This document shows positions 21,604 to 32,880 of a stretch of 64,000 nucleotides of DNA, in pieces (position 1 is the first letter of the stretch; every line of letters starts with the position of its first letter). The notes below the pieces were generated by a model that was not told the DNA's origin, made no database searches, and saw nothing but the letters and a program-made list of their open reading frames with translations. Position numbers and translations under genes: made by a program. The stretch lies in assembly GCF_033115175.1 (NCBI RefSeq), contig NC_084834.1, forward strand, positions 120,400,275 to 120,464,274. The letters are read 5' to 3'. Source of the DNA: Lepus europaeus. Taxonomy: Eukaryota; Chordata; Mammalia; Lagomorpha; Leporidae.

Positions 21604-21920
21604 CTTTTTTTTTTTTTTTTAACAGATAAAGTAGAACAGTGAGAGAGAAAGAGACAGAAAGGTCTTCCTTCCGTTGGTTCACCCCCCAAATGGCCACTAC
21701 AGCCAGAGCTACACTGATCTGAAGCCAGGAGCCAGGTGCTTCTCCTGGTCTCCCATGTGGGTGCAGGGGCCCAAGCACTTGGGCCATCCTCCACTGCCTT
21801 CCTGGGCCACAGCAGAGAGCTGGACTGGAAGAGGAGCAACTGGTACTAGAACCTGGCATCCATATAGGATGCTGGCGTCGCAGGCAGAGGATTAACCAAG
21901 TGAGCCATGGCGCCGGCCCC
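21604..21920 (-). mobile_element. CSINE
   Basis: Antisense copy with a 16-base T-run (complement of a pure A-tail) and a GGCGCCGGCCCC head end. It is the third SINE in a row in this orientation. Confidence 0.93.
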
Positions 21921-22089
21921 CTACTCTGGCTTTTCCTACTTCAAATATTCCAAGTATCCATGACCCAAATCAAAGAATACCTTATTTCCTAACTATCCGC
22001 TATAACAAAGAATGAAAATGTTTCTACAGTATTAACAAGGTGTCTTCAAAACTCCTACAATTTAGGTCTCTATTGCCTCACTTATTAAA

Positions 22090-22168
22090 CTTTATTATAG
22101 TTGGTAGTATGAAAGTCTGTTCCCTCCTGCTGACTTGCAGATACCATGAGGTCAAAGATTGTGTCTTC
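22090..22168 (+). mobile_element. LINE-2/MIR-type 3' fragment, left part (tentative)
   Basis: GTCTGTTCCCTCCTGCTGAC to AAAGATTGTGTCTTC resembles the L2 'accounting' 3' region; its continuation after the SINE at 22382 (CAGTACTTAGCATGACAAAGTACCC ... GAATGAATG) fits the same element. Confidence 0.45.
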
Positions 22169-22381
22169 AGGGCCAGTGCTGTGATGCAGCAGGTAAAGCC
22201 GCCATATGCAGTGCCAGCATCCCATATGGGCGCCGGTTCAAGTCGTGGCTGCTCCACTTCCAATCCAACTCTCTGCTAATGGCCTGGGAAAGCAGTGGAG
22301 GATGGTCCAGGTGCTTGGAGCCCTGCACCTGCTTTGGAGACCCAAAAGAAGCTCCTGGCTCCTGGCTAAGATTGTGTCTTC
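22155..22381 (+). mobile_element. 3'-truncated CSINE flanked by a perfect TSD
   Basis: The SINE body 22169-22367 starts with a normal head (GGGCCAGTGCTGTGATGCAGC) but stops after CTCCTGGCTCCTGGCT. The CT-rich stretch and the A-tail are absent. It is flanked by an exact 14-bp TSD, AAGATTGTGTCTTC, at 22155-22168 and 22368-22381, so it is a complete insertion event rather than a later deletion. Confidence 0.93.
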
Positions 22382-22455
22382 TGGATCCAGTCCAGTACTT
22401 AGCATGACAAAGTACCCATTAAGTGTTCCTAAGTGAATGAATGAATGAATGAATG
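22382..22455 (+). mobile_element. LINE-2/MIR-type 3' fragment, right part, with (GAAT)n
   Basis: Continuation of 22090-22168, ending in AAGTGAATGAATGAATGAATGAATGA, the usual tetranucleotide end of such elements. Confidence 0.45.
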
Positions 22456-22753
22456 ATTTTAGAAGAATGTAGAACAGGGAACTGGATCACTGGGATTGTA
22501 CAAAATAAGGGGAATGGGACAGATGATCTTTGAGAACCCTTCCCATTCAGCAGATGATTAGCCTATGATTAACGTATCTTATCTCAAAGGTTTTACACAT
22601 GTACCCAGGACATTAATGATGAATGTCTGTCATTTGAACAGAAACAAATCATATAGAAGAAAGGCTTTGTTTTAGTAGTTTCAATATTTACAAAGTATTG
22701 GCTTTATGGATAAACAATTTCTCAAAAATTTTATTGTGTTAAAATATCCATAA
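22456..22753. other. no gene seen
   Basis: Unassigned; a GATGATCTTTGAGAACCCTTCCC phrase near 22521 is MIR3/L2-like but too short to call. Confidence 0.4.
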
Positions 22754-23098
22754 AATCTAACCATGGGGCCAGCATTGTGGCGTAGTGGGTAAAGCCACTG
22801 CCTATAACACCAGCATCCCATATGGTTAGTGTCCAAGCTGCTCATCTTCCAATCCATCTCCCTGCAAATGGCCTGGGAAAAACAGCAGAAGATGGTCCAA
22901 GTGTCTGGGCCCCTGCCACTCACATGGAACACCTGGAAGAAGCTCCTGGCTCTGCTCCTGGCTTCGGCCTGCCCTGGCCCTGGCTGTTGTAGCCATGTGG
23001 GGAATGAACCAGCAGAGAGAAGATGTCTTTCTCTGTCTCTCCTTCTCTCTAACTTTCAAATAAAAATAAATCTTTTTTTAAAAAAATATCTAGCCATG
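22754..23098 (+). mobile_element. CSINE with TSD
   Basis: Sense copy, 22765-23087. ATCTAACCATG at 22754-22764 and ATCTAGCCATG at 23088-23098 form an 11-bp TSD with one mismatch. Confidence 0.94.
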
Positions 23099-23109
23099 TC
23101 AACCATTCT

Positions 23110-23352
23110 CAAGTGCTTGGTTGGCCCTCCTTACCTTATCCACGTGACAGTTCCACACCCTTGGATTCAACCAGTCTCAGATCCAAAACCTAGTCGGGCT
23201 TCTGATGGGAGGGTGTGTCTGTGCTGAGGAGATGCAGACCTTTCTTCTTATCATTACTCCCTAAGTAACAGTAGAATCACAAGTTGCCTGACATTTATAC
23301 TCTATTGGGTATTACGAGTAATCTAGAGATGATTTAGCATACACAGGAGGGT
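23110..23352 (+). mobile_element. MER2-like Tigger DNA transposon fragment
   Basis: TTGGCCCTCC start, TTGGATTCAACCAG, ATCATTACTCCCTAA and GGGTATTACGAGTAATCTAGAGATGATTTA are hallmarks of the MER2 non-autonomous Tc1/mariner-Tigger element. The 3' terminus is missing. A second copy lies at 42470-42790. Confidence 0.7.
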
Positions 23353-23359
23353 GTCTGAA

Positions 23360-23600
23360 AACTTCCAGAAAGATGTGCAGCCATCACCGCCATCCATCGC
23401 CGAAGCTCTTGTCGTTTTTGCACACTGAGGCTTTACCCATTAAACAATGCCTCCCCACGTCCCCTCCCCTCAGCCTCTGGCACCACCACTCTGCTGCCTG
23501 TCTTGATTGACTGACTGCCCTGTGTAAGGACGCTCACACAGTATTTTGTCTTTATGTGACTGGCTTATTCCACTTGCCACAGAGGTTCACTATGAAAAGT
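23360..23600 (-). mobile_element. ancient LINE-1 fragment, antisense
   Basis: Reads as the complement of an old L1M 3' region: GTGCAGCCATCACCGCCATC, TTTACCCATTAAACAAT, CTCCCCACGTCCCC and TATGTGACTGGCTTATTCCACTT in order. Confidence 0.6.
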
Positions 23601-23789
23601 GCAATTTTAAAAACAGCAATTCAGTCGCTTGGATGAAAAACAAAAAGAAGATATGCTATGGCACACATTTTTAAACAGCTTACTTATAACAAGGAAGCTT
23701 AAACAGCAGGGCACAGGTTTCATCGAAATTACTGCACCAATGCCTGTGAACAAGCGCCCCTTTAAGAAACCTGCTGCCAGGCACAGATC

Positions 23790-23935
23790 CCTTTATAACG
23801 CCCCTTCTGATCACCGTGGGGCAGTCCAGAGGGGGACCGCGAGGACCTTGGATTGAATCACAGCTCTGTGACCGAACCAGTAAAACAGAGATGACAATGC
23901 CTAGCCCACAGAAGGAAGGCAACAGTGCCCAGTGA
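23790..23935 (+). mobile_element. MIR fragment (tentative)
   Basis: A degenerate MIR-like order: GATTGAATCACAGCTCTGTGACC, then CCAGTAAAACAGAGATGACAATGCCTAGCCCAC. The central part of the core is deleted. Confidence 0.4.
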
Positions 23936-24560
23936 GGGTGCAGAGGCTCTATTCTGTTGTGGCTAGGCTCTAGATAACATTTGTTCCATTTCTTTTTTCT
24001 TACAAAACCTCCTCTTCCCCTATGCTGTTATGAAACCAGAATGCCAGTGCCACCTTTTCTAAGTCAGAGAGCTGGGCCACTCCCAGAACTGGATAAAATA
24101 AATCCACTACAGATATAAGAAAGAAAATGTATAATCGCTTACAGATTGGGGCTGGTACAACTTATCACCAGCTCCCACGGCACAGAGAAGGTCACCAAGC
24201 CTGCTCATTCCAGCAATTATTTAAGAGTGCAGGCAGGGGAAAAGAAGGAGCAGCGAACACCTAACACTGACTGGCAAGGAGACACACTAGCTGATCTTTT
24301 TGATTCTGAAAATGGGTCACCGTATCCTCAGCAGTAACCTCGGAATTCTAATGACTACAGCACCCAGGTCTGTAAACCACAGAAGGCCGACCGGGTGGCC
24401 AGAGCAGTGCAACTATTAGCACTGGTAGCTCCAGGTACATTGACATGAAATAATTTGCAAGGTGTGAATCATTTTGCTTTCAGGAATATCCTGAAATGGC
24501 ATTCTCCTGGTTTTCACCTCTTCATCCCTCTGAAAATTACTAGCTAGGGCTGGTGAACAA
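23936..24560. other. no gene seen
   Basis: A 63-codon plus frame at 24146-24337 has no homology that I recognise and no splice context. The rest is unassigned. Confidence 0.45.
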
Positions 24561-24710
24561 CGGCAACAGGATGGGAAACTGATGCCCCAGGTTGGGTTCC
24601 TGGCTTATGTTTCATGTAACCTCTTTGAATCTCAATTTTTACCCTCATAAATTAGGTGAGGCTGGAGCACATGAGCTCTGAAGCACCTTCCAGCACTGGA
24701 CTTCTAAATG
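24561..24710 (+). mobile_element. MIR fragment (tentative)
   Basis: GTAACCTCTTTGAATCTCAATTTTTACCCTCATAAATTAGGTGAGG matches the MIR core order with substitutions. A T-run follows at 24720-24733. Confidence 0.4.
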
Positions 24711-25169
24711 AATTTCCTATTTTTTTTTTTTTTGTTAATAGCAACTTTTATTGTTCACTGGTGCAAAAAAAAAATCATAACTGTGATGCATTTCCCATCA
24801 AATTTACAATGAAGCTTAAACATAAATCATATAGATCACAAGCTTTCTATTTTGTACTACTTAGAATCAAATTATTTTGATAAATATGTCCAGAGGACAA
24901 CATAGGTTCTGAATGAATGACTGAGTCCATTAAAACATGCAAAATATAGCTTCTGATTTTGACCACGGTGCTTTAAAATTTTATTAGCAATACCAATCAT
25001 TTTTCTATGATAGCTTTTCTTTTTCTTCCAGAGCACATATACAAGTGTGATCATAGTTTTCTAGTAAAACAGGGGAAAGAATTTTCTCCATTTACAAAGA
25101 GGAAACTGAGAGGGTAAAGACAATTTGCCAAAAGTCTCCCTGATATTCTTGGATTTAGAAAACGTAATC
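24711..25169. other. no gene seen; MIR/L2-like end
   Basis: AT-rich, unassigned. The stretch CATTTACAAAGAGGAAACTGAGAGGG near 25090 is the antisense MIR/L2 phrase but is too short for a firm call. Confidence 0.4.
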
Positions 25170-25194
25170 ATTTTTGTTATTTGAAAGGCAGAGC

Positions 25195-25256
<62 letters not shown>

Positions 25257-25529
25257 GAGAGAAAGAGAGATCAATCTTCCATCTGCTGGCTCACTTCCCA
25301 AATACTTGCAACAGTCAGGGATGGCCAGGCTGAAGCCAGGAGCCTGGACTCCACCCCACATAGCAGGCAGGGACCCAAGCACCTGAGCCGTCATCTGCTG
25401 CCTGTCAGGATGCGCATCGGCAGGAAGCTGGAGTCAGGAGCAGAGCCAGGACGTGAGTCCAGGCACTTGGATTTGGGATGTGGGTGTCCCAGGGGGCAGC
25501 TTAACCTGCTGCACCACAACACCCTCTCC
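25170..25529 (-). mobile_element. old CSINE with long (GA)n
   Basis: Antisense copy whose CT-rich stretch has expanded into a (GA)n microsatellite of about 50 bases (25199-25250). Body phrases are those of the older subfamily (CAGGAAGCTGGAGTCAGGAG, CGTGAGTCCAGGCACTTGG). Confidence 0.85.
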
Positions 25530-25699
25530 GCTGTCATTTCTAAAAGAGGCAAAATTCATAGGTTCAGAGTGAAATAAAGGTACTGTTAATATTCTATAAT
25601 TCTACAGTGATTGGGCTGTGAGGTAACTCAGGGTTATGATATGGGCATGCTCACTTTAGCACCAGTCTGAACTATGCCCAGAACCCCATAGGGACAGAC

Positions 25700-25925
25700 C
25701 AAAAAAAGACATCCTCTGTCTCAGCTCAAATGCCACTCCCCTTACTGCCCTGTCGCCTCTCCACCCCCAATCCCTTACTCCTATCAGAACGGTAAAATTC
25801 AAGTTGCTCTGACCTTCCCCAGCACTTCACTGGCACAGCTTTCTTCCTGTACTATAAAGTTACATGATTTATCTCCTCTATTCTAATTTCCCCACACAGC
25901 CTCCAAACTGCTTGTGATAATACTC
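25700..25925 (+). mobile_element. LINE-2 fragment (tentative)
   Basis: TCTCAGCTCAAATGCCACTCC followed by a run of cysteine-like CTCC text, then GCACTTCACTGG and TTATCTCCTCTATTC, is the order seen in L2 3' ends. Confidence 0.45.
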
Positions 25926-26295
25926 AGAAAATCAATGATTCTCATAACAATGGCTTTCAAAGCATTTTGATTATAATGTACAGGAAACAAACATTTTACA
26001 ATGTAGCACAGTATATGTACACTGCATATAAATATAACTGTATCAATTGAACGAGTGTGGTAGAAAATACATGCCCAATCTGAATAGGATGCACTCTGAC
26101 ATCCTCTGTTCTATTTTACACTACTGCAGTCTTTTAATAATGGCAGTATCTGATTATATTGATTTTTATGCATCTGAGTCATACCCTACGGTTAGAAACA
26201 TATTGATAGGATTCAGTGTTAAAGTGATCATATAGATAGGATTAAGTGTTAAAGTGACCATATAAATAGGACTAAGTAATAATAATAGATAGAAT
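25926..26295. other. no gene seen
   Basis: AT-rich. An imperfect triplicate of the phrase AGGATTCAGTGTTAAAGTGATCATATAGAT-type sequence occurs at 26207-26280 (about 30-bp periodicity). Confidence 0.5.
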
Positions 26296-26299
26296 TAAA

Positions 26300-26830
26300 A
26301 AGGAATAAATGCTCCAACATGGGAAGCAGCCCATGCAGCAGACTCACAGAATGGCAATTGTTTTAAGTAGCGCTCTGACCTCAGAATCAGCCCTTAAGTC
26401 TTTCTGGCTGAAAAGCCCATGAGGGCATTTCAGGCATGGAAAGCCAAGACACTGTAGCAAAAAGTATCCTACATGAAGAACCTCAGTGAGTGAGACCCCA
26501 GTGAAAAGAAGTGGTCATCAAAGAAGGATGTACTTTTCTCTAAAGGGAGAACTTCCATTTTGCTTCTGGCCTTTTCTAAATATGGAAGGAGTCTGTGGAT
26601 TCAAAAGGCTTCCATAACCTAGGCAGTTCATGTCAAGAGCCTTGGGTGATCACTGATGTCATACATAAGAGTGTTGATTGTTAAATTAACAACAGGAGTC
26701 ACTGTGAACTAACTTCCCATGCAGGACCTCTGTCCTCAGAGAGTTGGATTATGAGAGTTAATAGTAAAACATATTCTCAAAGATTTACTTCATTTTACTG
26801 TACTAAGTGAAGGATATTCTTATGTCTCAT
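26300..26830 (+). mobile_element. LINE-1 3' UTR (lagomorph L1)
   Basis: Shares ordered phrases with the L1 3' UTR at 56110-56700: GGCTTCCATAACC / GGCTTCCATAGCC, TAAGAGTGTTGATTG / TAGAGTGTCAATTTG and AACAACAGGAGTCACTGTG in both. This copy includes more upstream UTR (from about 26300) but lacks the G-rich tract and A-tail. Confidence 0.75.
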
Positions 26831-26977
26831 AAGCTATAGTTACATCTACATGTTTACAAAAGACATCATTCTTGGGATCTTCAAAGTTAATTAATTTTCT
26901 CAAAAAATAAATATAAATTAAACCTCAGAAAGGTTTACTTTTATTGAATTAAAAAGTATTTTTTTCCTTATTATAAA

Positions 26978-27338
26978 AATAATCCTGGTCAACGCCACGG
27001 CTCACTAGGCTAATCCTCCACCTGCAGTGCTAGTACACTGGGTTCTAGTTCCGGTTGGGGCACCAGATTCTGTACCGGTTGCCCCTCTTCCAGGCCAGCT
27101 CTCTGCTGTGGCCCGGGAGTGCAGTGGAGCATGGCCCAAGTGCCTGGGCCCCTGCACCCGCATGGGAGACCAGGAGGAAGCACCTGGCTCCTGGCTTTGG
27201 ATCAGCGCAGTGTGCTGGCCGTAGCAGCCATTTGAGGGGTGAACCAACAGAAGGAAGACCTTTCTCTCTGTCTCTCTCTCTCACTGTCTAACTCTGCCTG
27301 TCAAAATAAGTAAATAAATATATAAATAAATAATCCTG
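26978..27338 (+). mobile_element. CSINE with TSD
   Basis: Sense copy, 26988-27328, with the AGGCTAATCCTCC head. It ends in CTGCCTGTC and a short mixed tail (AAAATAAGTAAATAAATATATAAATA). AATAATCCTG at 26978-26987 and 27329-27338 is the TSD. Confidence 0.94.
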
Positions 27339-28030
27339 CTGTTCTATTGCATAGTAGGGTAATAATTGCTAACAATAACATACTATATTTTTCTAAATAG
27401 CTAAAAGAAATACTTTTGAATGTTCACACTACAAAGAAATCTTAAATATAAGAAGCAATGGATGCTAATTGTACTAATTTAATCATTAAAATCTATACAT
27501 GTATCGAAATATTACCTTGTACCCCATAAATATGTACAATTATGGTCAAAAAAACAAATAATGTAATCAAAAAGAAAATGGAAAAAAAAGAAACAATGCT
27601 ACACAGAGTTACTTTAAAAGAAAAACAATTGAGAAAACATCTATTTATGAAAGTTTATAGTTTGGATACCCAAAAGCCAATTATAATCTATTTAATTTGT
27701 GTCTTCTGATATATACTGAAAGGCTAAATATTTTTCTTTTCAGACTTCCATTTTAGCACTTCAAAAACATTAACAGTCAAAGACAACTGATGTTTTTATT
27801 CATCAGCATATACTAGAATACAATAAATTTGTCAGATAAAAGATAGACAAAAATTTACAATAATACATCCTAGAAATAAAATTTTTCTTAACACAGTGAC
27901 TGAGCTAATTGAATGAGACTACTAAAAGCAAAGTCCACATTGAGCTCACATTTACTTCAATGCAGAGGTTTAACATTACAACCAGACTCTTGAAAAGATA
28001 GACAAATAGGTCAACTTGAGTCTATTTGGG
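27339..28030. other. no gene seen; AT-rich
   Basis: Very AT-rich. The phrase TACCTTGTACCCCATAAATATGTACAATTATGG near 27512 is typical of an old L1 3' end, too short and degraded to delimit. Confidence 0.45.
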
Positions 28031-29393
28031 ATAACTTTTCCTTTTTTGGTTTTTTGATTTTTTTTTTTTTGGTCTTAGATGTAACACTTTGACTCAAAGT
28101 GACTACATTTTTAAACCAAAAATTAATAGAGCTTAATTGCTAAAATTGAAACTAACCTTTAAAAAAAAAAGCAATAACCCCATACAAATAAGCACAATGC
28201 CTAGCGCAGCCTAGCCAGAAGAAACGGGGTTGAGAAATATTAAAGGACGGTATTAAACACGACGATTTCAAGCTCCGTGATCTAGGAGCAATTTCTATTT
28301 TAGCCCATGAGTGTCTTTTACCCAAAAGGCAACAAAATGTTTTTGCGAAGGTTTGAGAACGGGCATCCACCCAGAGTCCCACTTCCTCCAACTCTAACTC
28401 CTTCCAGCCCCTTTTATCACACTTTTCTCTCTGCTTAGGATTACCACGCAGGGATCAGAGGTAACTGTCTTCCTGGGGCGAGTTACATCCTTTAAATTTG
28501 TCAAATAATGCACACTTTGGGAGCTTTTACTTTTATTTACGTCCTTCATTTTTTATGTTATGTTTCCTCTAACACCTAAGTTATACATCCACCCAGTGTA
28601 AGGAATCAAGCAGGTTCATGTGGCTCATTACCCAAAGCCGCATCCCTGTTTTGTCACTTCCCAGAGGCCACTACAGTCAGATCTTTCAGCTGTTCCTCTT
28701 GGCACTGACTGCCACGTCTTTAAATGCAATACTGTATTGCCACTCTTGATTTTTTTTTTGACTTGCCAAGATTTATCTTTTGGCTTCCCACTATGGAAGC
28801 TACCTCCTACCTAGGCCACACACACTGCCATACCTTCCTTCCTCCCACTAACTGTGTTATCACTTTGTGTGGGCCCATGGTCAGCTTTGCACTGTCGCTA
28901 CATCAGTGTCATTTATAGCTGAGCCATGCAGTGTAATAATGATTATTTGTCTTTTCTTGAACACCTCCAGTCCAACCCCACTCTAATGTGGCTCATTGTT
29001 TCAGTTTATGAATTTAACATCAATTATTTTCAAAATTATCCATCCACAAATTGTTTAAATCTCTTAAGTGAAACCACGAATTCTGTCAATTTCATCTTCT
29101 TGGAGAAATGACCCTGAAGACTCCTGACCTGCTCAAAATTGGCCAACTGCGCCCTTGCGCCAACCGCAGGGCATCCTCTTGAGACTGCCTTCTTCATCAC
29201 CCTAGAGATGCCTTCTCCCACACTTGTGTATGAAATCTACGTTTCCTAGCTTCCTTGTTTTTCTTTTGATATCCTTACTTTGATGAAGCCTATGTCCTAG
29301 TAACTTCCTGTAAAGTAAATTTTCTGAAGTCCTGAATGATTGAAAATGTATTTATTCTAACCTCATACTGTCTGCTTAAAGGTACAATTCAGG
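28031..29393. other. no gene seen
   Basis: About 1.36 kb of unassigned sequence with T-runs at 28060-28070 and 28749-28757. Frames such as 28152-28391 (minus) and 28620-28918 (plus) lack any support. Confidence 0.45.
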
Positions 29394-29735
29394 GGGCCAG
29401 CACTGTGGTGTAGCGGGTAAAGCCACAGCCTGCAGAGCCGTCATCCCATGTGGGCACCGGTTTAAGTCCTGGCTGCTCTATTTCAATCCAGCTCTCTGCT
29501 GTGGCCTGGGAAAGCAGTAGAAGATGGCCCAAGTCCTTGGGCCCCTGCACCCACATGGGAAGACCTGGAGGATGCTCCTGGCTCCTGGCTTCAGATCAGC
29601 ACGGTTCTGGCTGTTGTGGCCAACTGGGGAGTAAACCAGTGGATGTAAGACCTCTCTCTCTCTCTCTCTCTGTCTCTCCTTCTCTCTGTGTGTAACTCTG
29701 ACTTTCAAATAAATAAATATATCTTAAAAAAAAAA
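29394..29735 (+). mobile_element. CSINE (first of three head-to-tail copies)
   Basis: Sense copy with an AAATAAATAAATATATCTT tail and A-run. ACAATTCAG lies just before it (29383-29391) and again at 30119-30127, after the second SINE, so this phrase is the likely TSD of the unit. Confidence 0.93.
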
Positions 29736-29746
29736 AAGACACAAGG

Positions 29747-30008
29747 GGGCCGGCGCTGTGGCACAGCGGGTTAATGCCCAGGCCTGAAGCACCAACATCC
29801 CATATGGGCGTCGGTTCAAGTCCTGGCTGCTCCACTTCTGATCCATCTCTCTGCTATGGCCTAGAAAGGCAATAGAAGATGGCCCAGGTCCTTGGGCCCC
29901 TGCACCACGTGGGAGACCTGGAAGAAGCTCCTGGCTCCTGTGCAGCTCCTGTTTGGCGCAGTTCCAGCCGTTGCAGCCAGTTGGGGAGTGAACCATCAGG
30001 TGGAAGAC

Positions 30009-30060
<52 letters not shown>

Positions 30061-30118
30061 CTCCTCTCTCTATGTAACTCTGACTTTCACATAAATAAAT
30101 CTTAAAAAAAAAAAAAGA
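29747..30118 (+). mobile_element. CSINE (second of three) with (CT)n
   Basis: Sense copy with an expanded (CT)n microsatellite at about 30012-30056 and an ACATAAATAAATCTT tail. Confidence 0.93.
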
Positions 30119-30129
30119 TACAATTCAGG

Positions 30130-30452
30130 TGTGCTATGGCATAGTGGGCTAAGTCTCTACCTGTGGTACCAACTTCCCATATGGGTGCTGGTTCTAGTCC
30201 TGGCTGCTCCTCTTCCAATCCAGCTCACTGATATGAACTGGAAAAGCAGCACAACATGGCTCTAGTGCTTGGGCCTCTACATCTGTGTGGGAGACCTGGA
30301 AGAAGCTCCTGGCTCCTGGCTTGGGTTAGGGCCAGCTCCAGCCATTGCGGGCATTTGGGGAGTAAATCAGTGGATGAAAGACCTTTCTCTCTGTCTCTCC
30401 CTCTCTCTATCTGTAACTCTATCTCTCAAATAAATAAAATCTTTAAAAAAAG
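30130..30452 (+). mobile_element. CSINE (third of three)
   Basis: Sense copy, more diverged at its head (GTGTGCTATGGCATAGTGGGC) than its two neighbours. The tail is CAAATAAATAAAATC. Confidence 0.92.
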
Positions 30453-30529
30453 AAATGACTTCCCTCAGAAAATGGAGCAACATCTTCAAAATTCTTGCTG
30501 TATTCTTCCTGTTTCTCTCCCACATTCCT

Positions 30530-31560
30530 GTGTTCCAACAGTGCTGTTGAAGTCTGACGCTGTTTTGATTCTCAAATTTGGGTCTGTAACCTGTTTTGCT
30601 GCTCCCTTTTCTCTGAAAGCTTTACGTGTCTTCTCTTTATCCCAAAGTTACAGTGTTACACCAGTACGGGCTCTTTGGCTTCTATTGTACTGAATGCCCA
30701 ATGTGCCTTTTAATAGGGAACCTCATGTCCTCCAGTTCTGTGAAATTTTCTTCAATTATTTTTTTGGTAAGTTTCTAATCTCCCATTCCTCCTTTTTCTC
30801 TGTGAATTTCCTGTGATTTTAATGTTGTACCCCCTGGAGTGATATTCTGACATTCTTATATTTTGCTTTGTGTTTTCTATTTTTTGTCTTTTCTCTCTAC
30901 TTTCTGAGAGCTTTCCCCAACTTTACCTTCTAAACTCTTTACTAAACATTTTTCCATTTATCTATGGCATTCAATTTTTCTTTTTTTATATTTAATTTTG
31001 AAATAATTTAAAATTTACATAAAAGTTGCAAAACTTTGATGCACAGTTCATAAACTCCTTTCACTCAGCTTTCCCTGATGTTAACAACCTACATAAATAT
31101 AGTGTGATTACCAAAACCAGAAAATTAACATTTACCATATCATTACCTATAAACTATAGGTCTTAATAAAATTTCACCAGCTTTTCCCCTAAAGATTCTT
31201 CTCTAGGATCCACCTCCGGCATCCCACGTGGCTCCTTAAGCTCCTCCAATCTGTGACAAGCCCTCGGTGTCCTGATCTTTATCTCCTACACACTTCAGTG
31301 AGTACTAGTCAGTTGTTTGGATTCTGTATTCTCTCCACCTGAATCTGGCCGAAGTCTGTGATTAGACTGGGGTTACTTGTTTTTGGCAATGACACTAAAA
31401 AAGAGATGTGGCCCCCTTCACGGTGTATCTTATCAGGGATATTAATATACATTATTAGTAGTGGTGTTCGTGTTACTTACTGAGGCAGTGTCTTCCATAT
31501 TTCTCAATTGTAAAACTGGTATGTTTCTTCTTTATAATTGAAAACCAGCAGCAGGAAGGC
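30530..31560. other. ancient LINE-like sequence (tentative)
   Basis: From about 30700 (CCTCATGTCCTCCAGTTCTGTGAAATTTTC) to 30960 and again from 30985 (TTTACATAAAAGTTGCAAAACTTTG) to about 31400, the text resembles two segments of old L1-type repeats. No coding frame survives. The family and orientation cannot be fixed by eye. Confidence 0.35.
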
Positions 31561-32180
31561 GGGCAATTAACTAATCCATTCAGACCGAAAGTAACTGCGC
31601 CGGGGGAACTAGTTACTATTTTTCACGTACCCAATCTAAAACAAACACCCCAGAAGGGGCTCTTTTTCCCCCTGAAAAGTAGCTCTCTGGGGCAATAGGA
31701 CTTGGAACATCTTCAAAACGCAGTCTGGGGATCTACATACAGACTGCTTATGTGCATGGTTCCTTTTGTTAAATAGGACTGAAATTTTGGTAAACAACTA
31801 GTGATGGCCTAATGTTGGAACCCTAACCTAAACAAAAACCCAGGTACTTCCCTAAGAAGAAAAGGAGTCAGACAAGTGTGTCAGCCTACAGCCAGAGCAT
31901 CACCCGAATCAACCAAGTCTCCCCCACCCCGCCCCGAGGAAATGCCGTAAAACAGCCAGGGGTGCCGCCTTCCCTGAGGGAGGATGAGCATCCGGGGGTG
32001 AAGGTCTGAAGGGAAGATCTAGCCCAGGCACATGGACAGAAGACACCTCACTTCCACTGCAGGAGGGAGCATGAACCGACACCGGGACTCTCGGTGCTCG
32101 TGGGCCCTTGGGAGGTCCAAAGGCTAAATAAATGATGAGAAATAAATCCGAAAAGAAGAAATGGAAAAGAGTGTCAGGTT
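31561..32180. other. no gene seen
   Basis: About 600 bases, moderate GC, unassigned. Confidence 0.45.
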
Positions 32181-32542
32181 AGAACAACAGGACAGGCCGG
32201 CACCATGGCTTAACAGGCTAATCCTCTGCCTTGCGGCGCCGGCACACCGGGTTCTAGTCCCAGTTGGGGCGCCGGATTCTATCCCAGTTGCCCCTCTTCC
32301 AGGCCAGCTCTCTGCTATGGCCCGGGAAGGCAGTGGAGGATGGCCCAAGTGCTTGGGCCCTGCACCCGCATGGGAGACCAGGAGAAGCACCTGGCTCCTG
32401 GCTTCGGATCAGTGCAGTGCGCCGGCCACAGTGGCCATTGGAGGGTGAACCAACAGAAGGAAGACCTTTCTCTCTGTCTCTCTCTCTCACTATCCACTCT
32501 GCCTGTCCAAAAAAAAAAAAAAAAAAAAGAACAACAGGACAG
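32181..32542 (+). mobile_element. CSINE, plain-A-tail subfamily, with TSD
   Basis: Sense copy, 32196-32527, ending CTGCCTGTCC plus about 20 A. An exact 15-bp TSD, AGAACAACAGGACAG, lies at 32181-32195 and 32528-32542. One of the best-preserved SINEs in the window. Confidence 0.96.
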
Positions 32543-32566
32543 AAGAGAATGATAGAGCTAAAATGT

Positions 32567-32665
32567 GCTAAGCATATATAGAAAAGATAAATTTGGGTAC
32601 AAAAAAAATCTGAAATCCATGCCTAGTTTTTCATACTATGCATTTTTTCACGACGTTTTGGAAAT
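32567..32665 (+). mobile_element. fold-back MITE fragment
   Basis: Shares AAAAGATAAA...TGAAATCCATGC...TTCA(T/C)A...TTTTGGAAATACC with the element at 47149-47358, with no coding capacity. One arm only. Confidence 0.55.
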
Positions 32666-32679
32666 ACCTTTATACGTGG

Positions 32680-32880
32680 CAGACACTGTTCCACGTGAGT
32701 TAAAAACACAACAGCCCTTTAAGGTGCATCCTATCATTGCCTTCATCATGCAGGAGGGAAAATGGAGGCACTAGCAGGCGAATACTCGGCTCAAGGTTCA
32801 CACAAGAAGTGGTCAATCCAAGAAGTGAACTAAGACAGGCGACACCGGCACAGACACTCTGTAAACACCGTGTCTCCGGC
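32680..32880 (-). mobile_element. MIR element, antisense
   Basis: Antisense MIR order: CACTGTTCCACGTGAGTTAAAAACAC, CATGCAGGAGGGAAAATGGAGGCACTAG, GGTTCACACAAGAAGTGG. The frames on both strands across it are shadows. Confidence 0.55.
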
